Program-made: the position numbers and the translations under genes
Origin: Sordariomycetes sp. S80-01Y
Taxonomy: Eukaryota; Ascomycota; Sordariomycetes
NCBI GenBank assembly: GCA_037042185.1
Contig: JAXQJY010000030.1
Span: 2,542,001-2,606,000 of the forward strand
DNA length: 64,000 nt
Direction: 5' to 3'
The notes under the pieces: generated by a model
Databases searched by the model: none
The model's input: only the letters and a program-made list of their open reading frames with translations
Told to the model about the DNA's origin: nothing
In this document: positions 24,492-34,028 of the stretch, piece by piece
Numbering within the stretch: position 1 is the first letter of the stretch
Layout of the letters: every line of letters starts with the position of its first letter

Positions 24492-25262
24492 CTATTGACC
24501 TGTGCTTTTATTGCTGAATGAATCCCGCAGCTCCTTGAGCCCGCGCTTCTGCTTCCCCTCGGCATCGAAATTGCTCTCATCGAGCCAGGCCTCGAACCCC
24601 TTCCTGGCTGCTGGCCACTCATCGTCAATAATGCTGAACCACGCCGAGTCGCGTCGTTTGCCCATGGAGATCATGTGTTTCCTGGTTTTGTCAGAATAAA
24701 CAACTCGCTAACTAACGAGGCAGATGGTAGAGACTGACCTGAAGGTGCCTTCGTACGTGAAGCCCAATCGCGCAGCCGCCCGCACGCTCCCCTCATTCAG
24801 CGCGTTGGCCTTCCACTCGACCCTGTGGTAGCCCAGCTCGAAAGCGTACTTCATGGCCAGGTAGAAGGCCTCCGTCGCCACCCTCGTCTTCTGCAGCTTC
24901 TTCCCCAGGACGACCCAGCCAATCTCCAGCCGTCTGTGCTCTGGCTCGATAGCCAAGTACGCCAGGGTGCCGATGACCTCGCCCTTGGGGTCGAGCACGG
25001 CGAAGTGGATCGTGCCTTGCGACTTTAACCAGCCATCGATGAGAGCAGCTGTCGCTGGGGTGTCGGCAGGCGTCGGGCGAGGCAGATACTTCCAGAGGTC
25101 GACATTTGCCTCTCCGGCGATGTTGGCGTAGAGATCTTCGGCGTGGGTGTGGGAGGCCGGCGTGAGCGTCGTGTACTTGCCAACTACATCTTTGCGTGGT
25201 GGAAAGGGGATGTCAGCTGGAGCGACAGGGTCCCCGGGGTGCTCGCCGTCAATTGAGTTCAT
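24492..25262 (-). CDS. GNAT-family N-acetyltransferase (Acetyltransf_3 type)
   Basis: Exons are 25262-24739 and 24681-24492. The 57-nt intron has donor GTCAGT and acceptor CCAG; joining it restores YEGTFR-KHMISMGKRRDS, the standard C-terminal motif of RimJ-like GNAT enzymes. The product is about 237 residues. The core shows the substrate-binding half (LTPASHTHAEDLYANI), beta strands HFAVLDPKGEVIGTLAYL, the acetyl-CoA pyrophosphate-binding strand-helix (RLEIGWVVLGKKLQKTRVATEA) and the final VEWKANALNEGSVRAAARLGF. Relatives acetylate small molecules or protein N-termini; the acceptor is unknown. The ATG at 25262 is chosen because the frame upstream has no other ATG. The aldoxime dehydratase gene lies upstream in the same orientation, but 585 bp apart. 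Confidence 0.87.
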
Positions 25263-25847
25263 CTTGGCTGGTTTCGTCGGTAGATCGACGTTTGATTCTA
25301 AGGCACGGTGATGGTCATACACAAAACAGATGGGCGAGTCCTTCAAGTAGCTTTGGTGGTGCGTCGAGCAGTAACGTTATTCTTGTTTCCCGCAGAGGAT
25401 CCAATCCTGCTATAGAGCACCAAGAAGTGATTCGAAATGCCAATACCGACATAGGAGATGCTGACGGATCGGTCTGACTCGGTTTGAGCAATTTACTCAC
25501 CCGCCTCGCCGGCTCCGTTCCGGCCTCGGACATCCGCCGAGTGGAGGCGCTCAGCCGGTGGGGGCTAAACGGTGCCCCGGATCATCACGGCGGGGTTCAG
25601 GGATGTCATGTTGCTCTTAGAACTGGCTATAGCGTGGGTTGGCTGAGATTAGGACGTCATATCGGCCAGAGAGGCTGTTTTGAATGGGAGAGGGGGCGGA
25701 AGTGTGCAATACGAGGATGCCATGTTAGACAAGTCCGGTGTAAACGCTTGGCCCATGGGGATCGGCTACGAAGAGGAACACCACCAAAAGAGCAGACCAG
25801 CCATAGTGACATTTTGTAAGGGCTCTCTGAGTCGAGATTCTTCTCAA
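25263..25847. other. Intergenic region
   Basis: Promoter region of the GNAT gene and 3' flank of the aldoxime dehydratase gene; no other feature seen. Confidence 0.45.
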
Positions 25848-26948
25848 TCAAGCTGAAATACCGTTGAAAACGCCCCCTTCCCCCCAGACCGCGCCATCCT
25901 TCCCACAGTTCACGTACTCGAACCGTCCCTCCCCCTCCTTCAACACGACGACCTCGTGCCACGTCCTGAACTTCCTTTCCGGCCCAAAAACTTTTGCATG
26001 CTTCATAGCGCCGCCATAGATTGCCAGATGGCTCTTATGGCCCTTCGCCCACGTCTCCAACGCATTCAGCGAGGCAAAGTAGCCGGTGACGCAGGTTTCC
26101 TTGAGAGACTCGGTCTCTGGCTGGGTAGGCGATGACGCCGCGTTGCGGAGGTATCTTAGGTTGGCGGCTCCTGAAGTTGGCGTTGACCGCAGATACGATA
26201 GGCCGGCGCGAAGGGTTGGCTCGAGCTTGCCCTCGTAAGAGCGGACCTCTTCTTCGGGGCAGTTTTGCCAGTACTGCCCCGTTCGAATATGAACGATGTT
26301 GTTTGAGTTTTCGGCGACGACATGACTTGGCCCGTCATCAGCGACTACTTTTGCTTTTAGCACTGCATCTTCATTCTGTCCTTCGAACAGGTCGTGCGCT
26401 GACGCCCCAAGTCGATCTCTCGCAGCGCCCCAGTACGCTGTCAGAGTGTGCTCCTCCGTCCTGGTTCCAGGTAACCTCGCTACACCTGGCAAGTAGTCGA
26501 GGCCAGAGTAGTTTGTTTCTAGTCTCGATACAGGAACGCTGAATGTCTCTAACCATAAGCCGACCGATGGTTGGACGTCTTTTGGAAGGCTTTCATGAAC
26601 CAAAGGTAGTTGAAATCGTGAAAGAAATTGCTTGTATTGGTCCGTGTCGCTCCAGTAGCAGACAATGACACGGCGAATGTCGATTTCGTTCCAGTCCATG
26701 GCCTCAAAATCTTCATATACACATCCTGAAGCACTGTCAGTGACACGCTCTCGTATCTGCCCAAGAGCGTTGCTCAGTCTATCGGCAGACGGCGCATCGT
26801 GGACATCCCGACGCAGCTGCACTCCCACGTATGCGACTGAGCAACGCGCGTCTGGTCCATCGTCGTCGAAGCGGAGGTGCCATCGCGGCACTGGAGGTTG
26901 ATGCCCGTCTGGCCGCTGCAGAGGGTACGTTCGGTTAGCAGTGCACAT
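25848..26948 (-). CDS. Aldoxime dehydratase (haem-containing dehydratase, PF13816)
   Basis: An intronless frame of 366 codons starts at the ATG at 26948. The N-terminus has the family pattern YPLQRPDGHQPPVPRW followed by a beta strand (VAYVGVQL). The C-terminal third carries the haem-pocket segment HKSHLAIYGGAMKH near residues 304-317, whose SHL histidine matches the proximal haem ligand. RTWHEVVVL follows near 329-337, and its His corresponds to the catalytic acid-base residue. The EYVNC strand is present, but the usual following His-Pro is replaced by Gly-Lys. These enzymes use ferrous b-type haem to dehydrate aldoximes to nitriles and are often linked to nitrile or phenylacetaldoxime metabolism. 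No nitrilase or P450 is visible close by, so the pathway is not complete in this window. Length is normal for the family (about 350-370). Confidence 0.88.
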   Translation of the reverse strand: MCTANRTYPLQRPDGHQPPVPRWHLRFDDDGPDARCSVAYVGVQLRRDVHDAPSADRLSNALGQIRERVTDSASGCVYEDFEAMDWNEIDIRRVIVCYWSDTDQYKQFLSRFQLPLVHESLPKDVQPSVGLWLETFSVPVSRLETNYSGLDYLPGVARLPGTRTEEHTLTAYWGAARDRLGASAHDLFEGQNEDAVLKAKVVADDGPSHVVAENSNNIVHIRTGQYWQNCPEEEVRSYEGKLEPTLRAGLSYLRSTPTSGAANLRYLRNAASSPTQPETESLKETCVTGYFASLNALETWAKGHKSHLAIYGGAMKHAKVFGPERKFRTWHEVVVLKEGEGRFEYVNCGKDGAVWGEGGVFNGISA

Positions 26949-27728
26949 GATGAACGACTTTAGAGTGAGGGCGATTTACGAAGCGTAAGCCACTGAGGTG
27001 GGGAAGTTTGGGCCTGGGGATCTTATACACGGCATGACGGGATCGTCGGCTAATGCGGATCGTGGCGTCGCGACGGCGACAGCTGCCGCATCTTCGTATT
27101 TGCTGATTCTTTCTGACATTGCATTCAAAGAGTCACTAACCCGACATGGTCAAGTTACTGCATTTGATTGGAAGTCGTCGTTTTCGCAAAGGATTCAGCG
27201 CTTCACGGAACGGAGAGCTGTCATGCTGAGTACCTCTGTCTCATCGAAAGGAGCTGCCACCGGCATGAACATGATCTGACTGAGCGGTGAGCCATATGCA
27301 AAACTCTTTATTTCTACCACCTGAGATGCGAAGATGTACGCTTGGCGCGAACATCTGTCTTGTTCACCCCTAGACTTGGCCCTTTGCCTCTAGGCGTCGC
27401 CATCGATCCCGGGAGCGTTGGGATGGGCTGGCTAGTCCTTTTCAAAAGGAGCTATACGAAGCATTCATGTTCGCCTGTTGAGGAGAAGGCTCGGCTTGAG
27501 CCAGGGCCCGTGGAACATTCAAGTGAGACTATCGGGTGTGGTCTACTGAACGGCTGCGCTGGGATGAGGGGCGGTCTTACGACGGTGTTTTTGGCCATTC
27601 TTTCACAGGTTCAAAGACAGGGGAATTCGGTTCACCTTCTCAGCTCACTGCAAGCTTTTACACAAGACAAGAAGAACAGGTGCTAACAGTTACTGTTTCA
27701 AGGGCGGACAGGATACAGTCTGGGGTTC

Positions 27729-27750
27729 GAACATGTTCGATAACATGTTC
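27729..27750. promoter_or_regulatory. Tandem palindromic decamers
   Basis: GAACATGTTC, a perfect 10-bp palindrome, is followed after GA by TAACATGTTC. The paired arrangement looks like a binding site for a dimeric or tetrameric regulator. No factor is identified; it lies about 480 bp upstream of the methyltransferase start. Confidence 0.3.
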
Positions 27751-28069
27751 TCCCGTCCCGTGGATACATGGCCAGATGTTCAGCGCCCCGAGTGTAGGTT
27801 CAAAGAGCCTCCCGATGGTCTTAGTGACTTTTGCTCAGACTGCTAGCTTCTTCGCCCCAAAGCGTCACCGCATAGCTCCCGCTGGCCGTCTTTTCGAGCA
27901 GAATTCATGGCAGGGCGGTGACTCCTCATCAGTGAGTTCCGTGTACGTTCCCAGACTAACTTGAACATCCTGTTGATTTCTAATTGCTCTGGGGACAGCT
28001 GCGCTGACAGCCGCGACTTGGACCCATCTTAAGCTGTTCAGCATCGCCGAGTGAACGCGACGGCGTGGG

Positions 28070-28076
28070 TATAAAG
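28070..28076 (+). promoter_or_regulatory. TATA box of the methyltransferase gene
   Basis: TATAAAG stands about 155 bp upstream of the ATG and is followed by a CT-rich leader, the usual core promoter layout of strongly expressed filamentous-fungal genes. Confidence 0.5.
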
Positions 28077-28228
28077 GGGCTTCGATTGACCTGAACTGAA
28101 CTTCCCCCCTTTTCTTTCTGCCCTCATCCCCTCACAGCAGCCCCTTTCTCTCTCTCTCTTCTCTTAACACTCAACTTCTTTTTCCTGACTACCATCCTCC
28201 GACTACACCAAGCTACTCTTCAACAACC

Positions 28229-29215
28229 ATGGCTACCAACACTCCTAACCACCGCATCTCTGACATTGGTGGCAGCCAGGCTATCGTGGACTAGGGTTCC
28301 ACGGTGCCTGACGCCTTCAAGGGTCGGGGCGACTTCGCCAAGGAGCTTTGCTACACCTCTTCCATGGCCTACTGGAACGCCATTGCCGATACCAGCTACC
28401 AGACCGCCCATGAGCTCGAGATCATCAAGAAGACCGCCGACGACGTTGTCCGCCAGCTTCCTTCGCCTGTTCGTGTCATCGACCTCGGCGCCGCCAACTC
28501 TGCCAAGTTTGCCCCTTACATCAGTGCTGCTATTCAGCAGGGCAAGGAGGTAACCTACTACCCGCTTGACCTTAGCTACGACTCTCTTATCCAGCAGGTT
28601 GAGCGCTTCTGCGGCCTCTTCCCCGAGCTTTCTGACCATGTCCACGCCCTCTGGGGCAGCTTCGAGAATGGCGACCGCTTCTTCCACCGCATTGACGGCT
28701 CTCGTCTTTTCCTGTCTCTCGGAAGCATCTTCTTCAACGCCCCCGAAAAGCTCTGCGACGTCCGCTGCACTGAGTTCAAGCGCCACATGGGCCCCAATGA
28801 CCGCCTCGTAGTTGGCCAAGACTCCCCTTGTGCCGATGGTGACGCTTCTCACTCTTACTACAAGTCGCGCCAGTACAACGCCTTCATGGCCGCCTACCTT
28901 GCTGAGCTCCAGAAGCACGGCGGCATCCAGGCCGACGATGTCACCACTGCCTGGTCTTGGGAGTCGCGCATGGAGTCGTCTATGCACTACTTCCACCTGG
29001 AGGCCAAGCGCAACCTTGCTCTTGGCGACGGCTTCCCTATTGCTGCGGGCACCTCCTACCGACTCTTCAAGAGCTGGAAGCGCGGCGAAGAGGAAATCCA
29101 CGCCATCTCTAGTGCTAACGGCCTTGCTATCAACACCATCGGCAAGGCTGCGGAGTCTGGTATGACCCAGTACCTCCTCTTTGGCCGCTCTGCCTCTCGT
29201 GCCGGTCTGCACTGA
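28229..29215 (+). CDS. EgtD-like (PF10017) SAM-dependent methyltransferase with an in-frame TAG at codon 22
   Basis: The frame from the ATG at 28229 (context CAACCATGG) reads 21 codons, meets TAG at 28292-28294 and continues uninterrupted for 306 codons. The segment before the stop (ISDIGGSQAIVD) already matches the N-terminal family motif, so the two halves belong to one protein of about 328 residues. Downstream are the SAM-binding motif VIDLGAANSAK, a YYPLDLSYDSL motif, FLSLGSIFFNAP and MGPNDRLVVGQD, and a C-terminal AAGTSYRLFKSWKRGE. PF10017 includes histidine N-alpha-methyltransferase (ergothioneine) and the ergot N-methyltransferase EasF. This single-domain protein lacks the sulfatase-like half of Egt1, so its substrate is unknown. 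The next in-frame ATG (28364) would remove 45 residues. The UAG sits in a stable hairpin loop, making mRNA editing to UGG plausible; a nonsense mutation is the alternative. Confidence 0.75.
28283..28305 (+). other. Hairpin with the in-frame UAG in its loop
   Basis: The transcript segment ATCGTGGA pairs with TCCACGGT (eight pairs, one of them G-U), leaving a seven-base loop CUAGGGU. UAG occupies loop positions 2-4 and is the premature stop of the methyltransferase gene. The structure is read directly from the sequence; its function is inferred. Confidence 0.65.
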
Positions 29216-30162
29216 AGGATCTGATCTGTCTTGGGACCACGGCACTTCCCTGAAGGTACGGTACTTCCACGGCCGTATCACACTTCCCTGATTGCACGAC
29301 ACTGCCTTGACGACACTCGTCTGATGGGACTACCTCCACAGTCTGGGTGAAATACCAAAAAAAAGTTGATAACAGAAAACCCGCGAAAAAAAAAAGGAGG
29401 CGACCATAGGGCGACCACAGAAACCGACAAGAAAGACACAGAGATCATCGGGCTTAACCCCTTGAACCAAATGAGAAATCATGTCTCACCAAACCTTCTC
29501 CTCCATGCAACAGTAACAGAATGAACCAGTGACAATGTGATGTAACAAAGTGAACCAGTGACAATTCGATGCAAAGGGACTAAAACTCAATGAACTTGAG
29601 CTTTTGCTGACTAAAAGGAACTCAATTGGCCAATAAGTCAGATGTTTCATGGCTCATTGATCCAAAGTCAAGGTTACCCACGTTCGGGTTCCAAGATCAA
29701 ATGGACCATTTCGCGTATCCATTCCTCAAGAGCCACGGCATACCCAATGAGACATCCCGCGCGCTCCTCATCCTTATCTCCAATGAACCGTCGGGATATA
29801 GCCGCTCACTCCGCAGTCGGAACCTCCTCCTACCATCCCCGTATCCATGACAAACAGCGACGTCCACTGTCGATTCACGCTAAAATTAACCTAGACGATA
29901 GACTCTATCTCTGCCCAGCCTGTCGGTGAGGAGCACTCCGCAAGTGCACCGTTACATGCCCGCCATCCTCCACCAGCCCCCTCCACGCATCGTTACATCC
30001 GAACCCCAGCAACTGTCTCCAACTGGCAACAGGAACGACATGATGCGGGGTTCAGATCGTCGCTGCAATTGCCGTGCGACCTTAAATGGCCCTCGCGGCC
30101 GTTGAAAACCAACTATTTACTTCTTTCCCTTGTCAATTGAGGCCTCAATTGCATTCATCACA
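29216..30162. other. Intergenic region
   Basis: 3' flank of the methyltransferase gene with poly-A tracts near 29356-29396, a short tandem repeat at 29522-29576, and the promoter of the GH20 gene. No gene seen. Confidence 0.5.
29522..29576. repeat. Imperfect two-copy tandem repeat
   Basis: Two adjacent copies of about 28 bp, each starting TGAACCAGTGACAAT and ending in a CAAAG-like tail. No known element is involved. Confidence 0.55.
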
Positions 30163-32424
30163 ATGCGCCTCATACAGTTCTTCGCACCGGTTGCTGCGGG
30201 AGCTCTCCAGCTTCTGCCACCAGTGCCAACCGCCGCAGGGACGTTCGAGGTTTCCAATGGCGCTTGGGAATTGGCCTCTTCCTCGAGAAAGATCTACATC
30301 TCCTCAGAGCTTGCCTCATTGAAGGATGATGACGGTCTCACTTTGATCCCGCCGAGCGGATTGGAGTTCGCCGAGGTTTTCCAAGAGGATCTCAAAGATA
30401 TCACCGGCAAAGAGTGGGAGATCGAAGAAGTCGATGAGCTGCCGTCTCTCGACGACGCGGAGGGAGCCATTCTTCTTGGTGCCCTTGACTCTGACTCCTC
30501 GAACCTCACCTATGAAAATGGCCAGTCGACCTCGGAAGCTTACTCGCTCGAGATTACGCCTTCCGGTGTCTCGATTCTCGGCACTGGGTCCCGCGGCATG
30601 TTCTGGGGCACCCGCACGATCCTCCAGATGTTGCTCATCAGCGAGGACTCGAGCCTCCCCGCTGGCAAAGGTGACGATGCACCGGCCTACGCCACCCGTG
30701 GCTACATGTTCGATGCTGGGCGCAAGTGGTACACCAAGGACTTCCTCATGGAGATGTGCAGCTACGCCTCCTTCTTCAAGATGAGCGAGTTCCACTACCA
30801 TCTGAGCGACAACTACCCCTTGAACCGCGGCAAGAATGACACTTGGCAGGATGTCTACTCGCACTTCAGTCTGCTCCCCGAAGATGAGTCCCTGCTGGGC
30901 ATCATTCACGGCCGTGAGAACGAGACCTTGTCTCGCGAGGACTACGCTGAGATGCAGACGCACTGCGCAAAGCGCGGAATCACCGTCATTCCCGAGATCG
31001 AAGCTCCAGGACATTGTCTGTACGTGACAAAGTGGAAGCCCGAGCTCTCCCTCGAGAAGCGCGATCTGCTCAACCTGTCACACCCGGAGACCATCCCTAC
31101 CATTAAGCGCATCTGGGACGAGTTCATGCCCTGGTTCGAGACAAAAGAGGTTCACGTTGGCGCTGATGAGTACGATGCCACCCTTGCGGACGACTACATT
31201 GGCTTTGTCAATGAGATGGCCGACTGGGTCAACTCGACTGCCGGAAAACGCATTCGTATCTGGGGCACACCGATGGACGAGCCTGAGGAGGACATTGTGA
31301 TTGACACCGACATCATCGTCCAGCACTGGCAATTTGGCCAGTCCGACCCGCTGGATCTGGCCAAACTGGGCCACGATGTCATCAACAGCAACGACTGGTG
31401 GTCTTACATGGGCATCAAGAACGACCACTCTCCCATCTTCCCTGCCACATACCCCCAGTTCTTCAACGACTCGCGGATCCTCAACTTCGCTGAAGAAGAG
31501 GGCTGGCAATGGACCCCTTCGGACATCAACCATGTCAACACCACTGAGCAGTTCAAGCCAGACGAAAAGCATCTGTACGGTGCCATTACTGCTGCCTGGA
31601 ACGACAACGGTCCCGATGCTTCTACCAAGTTGGAGATGTATTACGCCCTGCGCGTTGGTATCGGTCTGGTGGGCGCTCGTGCTTGGAGCGGAAAGCAGGG
31701 CGTGGAAGTCACGCCCGATGCAGTCGTGCCCAGCATCGACTACTTCTCTGCGCGCGCTCCAGGCCAGAACCTCGACCGCATCATTGAAGCTCCTGAAGAT
31801 GGCGGTCCTCTCGTGTCATGGGAGCGCGCCAACTCTGACAGTGAGACTGTGAAGATCGGCAAGGGGAGCAAAGGAATGAACTACACAATGACCCTTGACG
31901 TCGACGGCCCATTCACCCTCTCCAGCAAGGACAACAAGCTTTCTCTTGACAGCGAGGGCAACCTAGTCTGGGACGAGGATGGCTACGTATACCCTCTCCG
32001 CGACGTCACAGAGACGGATGCACTTGAGCTTGACCCCGGTCATCCCGGTCGTATCTGGGTCAACACGTCCTCCAGCCATGATCCAGTGATGGTCAAGACC
32101 CCTGCCACCATCGTCATCTCGACAGACGTTGAGCACGGCGCAGTGGCGTGGATCGATGGCGAACTAGCTGGGCGATTCGAGGTTTTCGTGTACGGCGGGA
32201 AGAACACCCAGTTCAGTTGGAGTCAAATGGCCTTTGTTGCTCCATTACAGGAGCTGGAAGGAACTGGGCTTCAGAGTCTAACTGTCGAAGATGGCTGGTC
32301 TATTCCGGGGGAAGAGGATGGAGAGGCTCCGACTTTACCACCTGGCAGCGGAGCCTCTCGATCGGGGATTTCATGGCTGCCGGTGGCTTTGCTTACGATG
32401 GCTTCTGTGATGATCAACATGTAG
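30163..32424 (+). CDS. Secreted, GPI-anchored GH20-type beta-N-acetylhexosaminidase-like protein
   Basis: An intronless frame of 753 codons starts at the ATG at 30163. A signal peptide (MRLIQFFAPVAAGALQLLPP) opens the protein. A GH20b-like N-terminal domain follows, then the barrel entry RGYMFDAGRKWY, HYHLSDNYPL, GITVIPEIEAPGH and the catalytic HVGADEYD, whose Asp335-Glu336 pair corresponds to the GH20 stabilising and acid/base residues. NDWWSYMG and ITAAWNDNG continue the barrel. The C-terminus has a Gly/Ser stretch and a hydrophobic tail (SWLPVALLTMASVMINM) fitting a GPI-anchor signal. The expected role is removal of terminal GlcNAc or GalNAc residues from chitin or glycans at the cell surface. 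The sequence is divergent from classical NagA, so substrate is uncertain. Several N-glycosylation sequons are present. Confidence 0.85.
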   Translation: MRLIQFFAPVAAGALQLLPPVPTAAGTFEVSNGAWELASSSRKIYISSELASLKDDDGLTLIPPSGLEFAEVFQEDLKDITGKEWEIEEVDELPSLDDAEGAILLGALDSDSSNLTYENGQSTSEAYSLEITPSGVSILGTGSRGMFWGTRTILQMLLISEDSSLPAGKGDDAPAYATRGYMFDAGRKWYTKDFLMEMCSYASFFKMSEFHYHLSDNYPLNRGKNDTWQDVYSHFSLLPEDESLLGIIHGRENETLSREDYAEMQTHCAKRGITVIPEIEAPGHCLYVTKWKPELSLEKRDLLNLSHPETIPTIKRIWDEFMPWFETKEVHVGADEYDATLADDYIGFVNEMADWVNSTAGKRIRIWGTPMDEPEEDIVIDTDIIVQHWQFGQSDPLDLAKLGHDVINSNDWWSYMGIKNDHSPIFPATYPQFFNDSRILNFAEEEGWQWTPSDINHVNTTEQFKPDEKHLYGAITAAWNDNGPDASTKLEMYYALRVGIGLVGARAWSGKQGVEVTPDAVVPSIDYFSARAPGQNLDRIIEAPEDGGPLVSWERANSDSETVKIGKGSKGMNYTMTLDVDGPFTLSSKDNKLSLDSEGNLVWDEDGYVYPLRDVTETDALELDPGHPGRIWVNTSSSHDPVMVKTPATIVISTDVEHGAVAWIDGELAGRFEVFVYGGKNTQFSWSQMAFVAPLQELEGTGLQSLTVEDGWSIPGEEDGEAPTLPPGSGASRSGISWLPVALLTMASVMINM

Positions 32425-32810
32425 TCCCTGTTACTTAGAAGGCGTTACCTGAGCTAGAGAAATAAATTTGTGAAGAAGATCGGCTTCAGTGGAGCTGCTC
32501 ATGCTACAGTGCACTACTCATCATGCAGGGTCCTTGTAATGATGCTTGCAACCAAACTAGAGTGTCCATATGTTATGAAGCCTTGAATTGGAATGCCGGG
32601 CAACAAGAAGTCACCCGCTCATGGTGGCTTTGGATAACGGCCAAGAGCCTTGCAAGAACAAGAAAAGGAATGTGGAAAGACATGTTGTTCGCTTCGCTAT
32701 CAAGTTTCACCCGGGGGCTTGGTCCTCAGCCACACCTTTGTCCTAAGTCTGACCACAACGCTCGCCCCATCCGCGCTCATTCCGCCATCTTAAGTTCCGG
32801 CCACAATCCC
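32425..32810. other. Intergenic region
   Basis: Space between the convergent GH20 gene and the monooxygenase remnant; nothing recognised. Confidence 0.5.
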
Positions 32811-33780
32811 TCAACAGGGAAAAAGCTCTTGCAACCCTTTCGCCGCCATTTCAAGCTCAGCTTTGTTTGCGCATGCTGCAAAAAAAAACCGATCAGGTCT
32901 GAGCAGAATGTATCTTTTGCCCTTGACTCCAGTCCACATCGCCTCTTCCACATACCCACGTGGCTCAGGGCACCCTTTGCAGAGGCTGGAGGCGGCGAAT
33001 TCATCGCCTGTGGCCGTGCGAAAGACCCTGAAAGTCTTTGCTTTGCTTGCTGAGGCCACGTCCAACGTCCAGCGACGGACAAAGGCTGTTGCTTCCGCCG
33101 GCGAAAGATGTGGTGAAGTCTCATCAGGTGCCTGGAGATTGGTTTCAGCGTCAGCCAGCTGGTTTAGGTTATCGAGCAACACGACAATCTGAAACAGCTT
33201 AGCCTTCTCTGCGGAAAAGATCACATCGTCCGTGAACAGGACATCTCCCCGGCTGCTGTGATCTAATAGCTCAACACAGAAACTTTGCGCGAACGAGGTA
33301 CCGCCGCCTAAACCAGGCATAAAGGCCATACCCGGGGAATACTCGTAGCGCACAGGACCGTTGGCTCTGGGTCCTAACTGCAGCTTTTGTTTGATACTGG
33401 GTGCAAGCTGCACCAGCCAGAGTCCCCAATCCCGTATGAAATTAGCCAACCGATTCCGACTGCTCACCATATCCCCATTCCTCACTGTGGAAGCTAGAGA
33501 AGGTCCAAGCTGCTGCTTCCTCTCCAGATACCAGCCGACCAGCATCTCCTCGTAATCTGCCGTGTTAGACTGACACAGGAAAGCCAGGCGCCAGCTCAGA
33601 GCCACAGCATCTCGGAAACTGGATGCTATCCCTTGCCCTCCAACTGTGCATGTCAGTTCCTTCCCTAAGACCCGCCCACATTTGTTTTAATCATAACTCA
33701 CATGGAGGGAAAACATGAGCGGCATCGCCGCATAGAATAACCCTGTTCAGAGCCCACTTGTTGCAGCTTCTTGCATAGAA
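32811..33780 (-). pseudogene. 5'-truncated FAD-dependent monooxygenase (phenol hydroxylase/MhpA-like)
   Basis: The C-terminal half of a class A flavin monooxygenase is preserved. An exon (33780-33702) ends in the FAD-ribityl motif RVILCGDAAHVFPP. It joins across a 58-nt intron (33644-33701; donor GTGAGT, acceptor CACAG) to GGQGIASSFRDAVALSWRLA and runs to a natural C-terminus (RYILLRPDRFFFAA) at 32811. About 300 N-terminal residues, including the Rossmann GxGxxG, should precede this, but upstream the frame meets a stop at 33781-33783. Only about 250 bp separate it from the neighbouring transcription-factor remnant on the other strand, with no room for the missing half. The remaining exons and splice sites look clean, which suggests a fairly recent loss. 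Such enzymes hydroxylate phenols or polyketides. Confidence 0.75.
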
Positions 33781-34028
33781 TCAGAACGGCCTACATCGCA
33801 GTACTTAGATACAGTCCCGAGGAAACTCAACGTCCGGAACTGAGCCTAGCCCAAAAGCTCTGATTCAGAAGAGATGGCATATATTCTCGAATTCATCGCC
33901 GTCAGGTTATAATACATCGGATCCAACAAAAGCGCGTCTCGAGGTGGATGACACGTGCCACCAAACCTTGGCCGACAGGCTGCGGCCGCGTGTACAGGAT
34001 GGTCCCGTGCCTTCAACGGCCTTTTTAG

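Larger units (their letters stand above)
26949..28228. other. Intergenic region upstream of the methyltransferase gene
   Basis: No gene recognised. It includes two tandem near-identical palindromic decamers (27729-27738 and 27741-27750), a TATA box at 28070-28076 and a pyrimidine-rich leader of about 100 bp just before the start codon. Confidence 0.5.
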
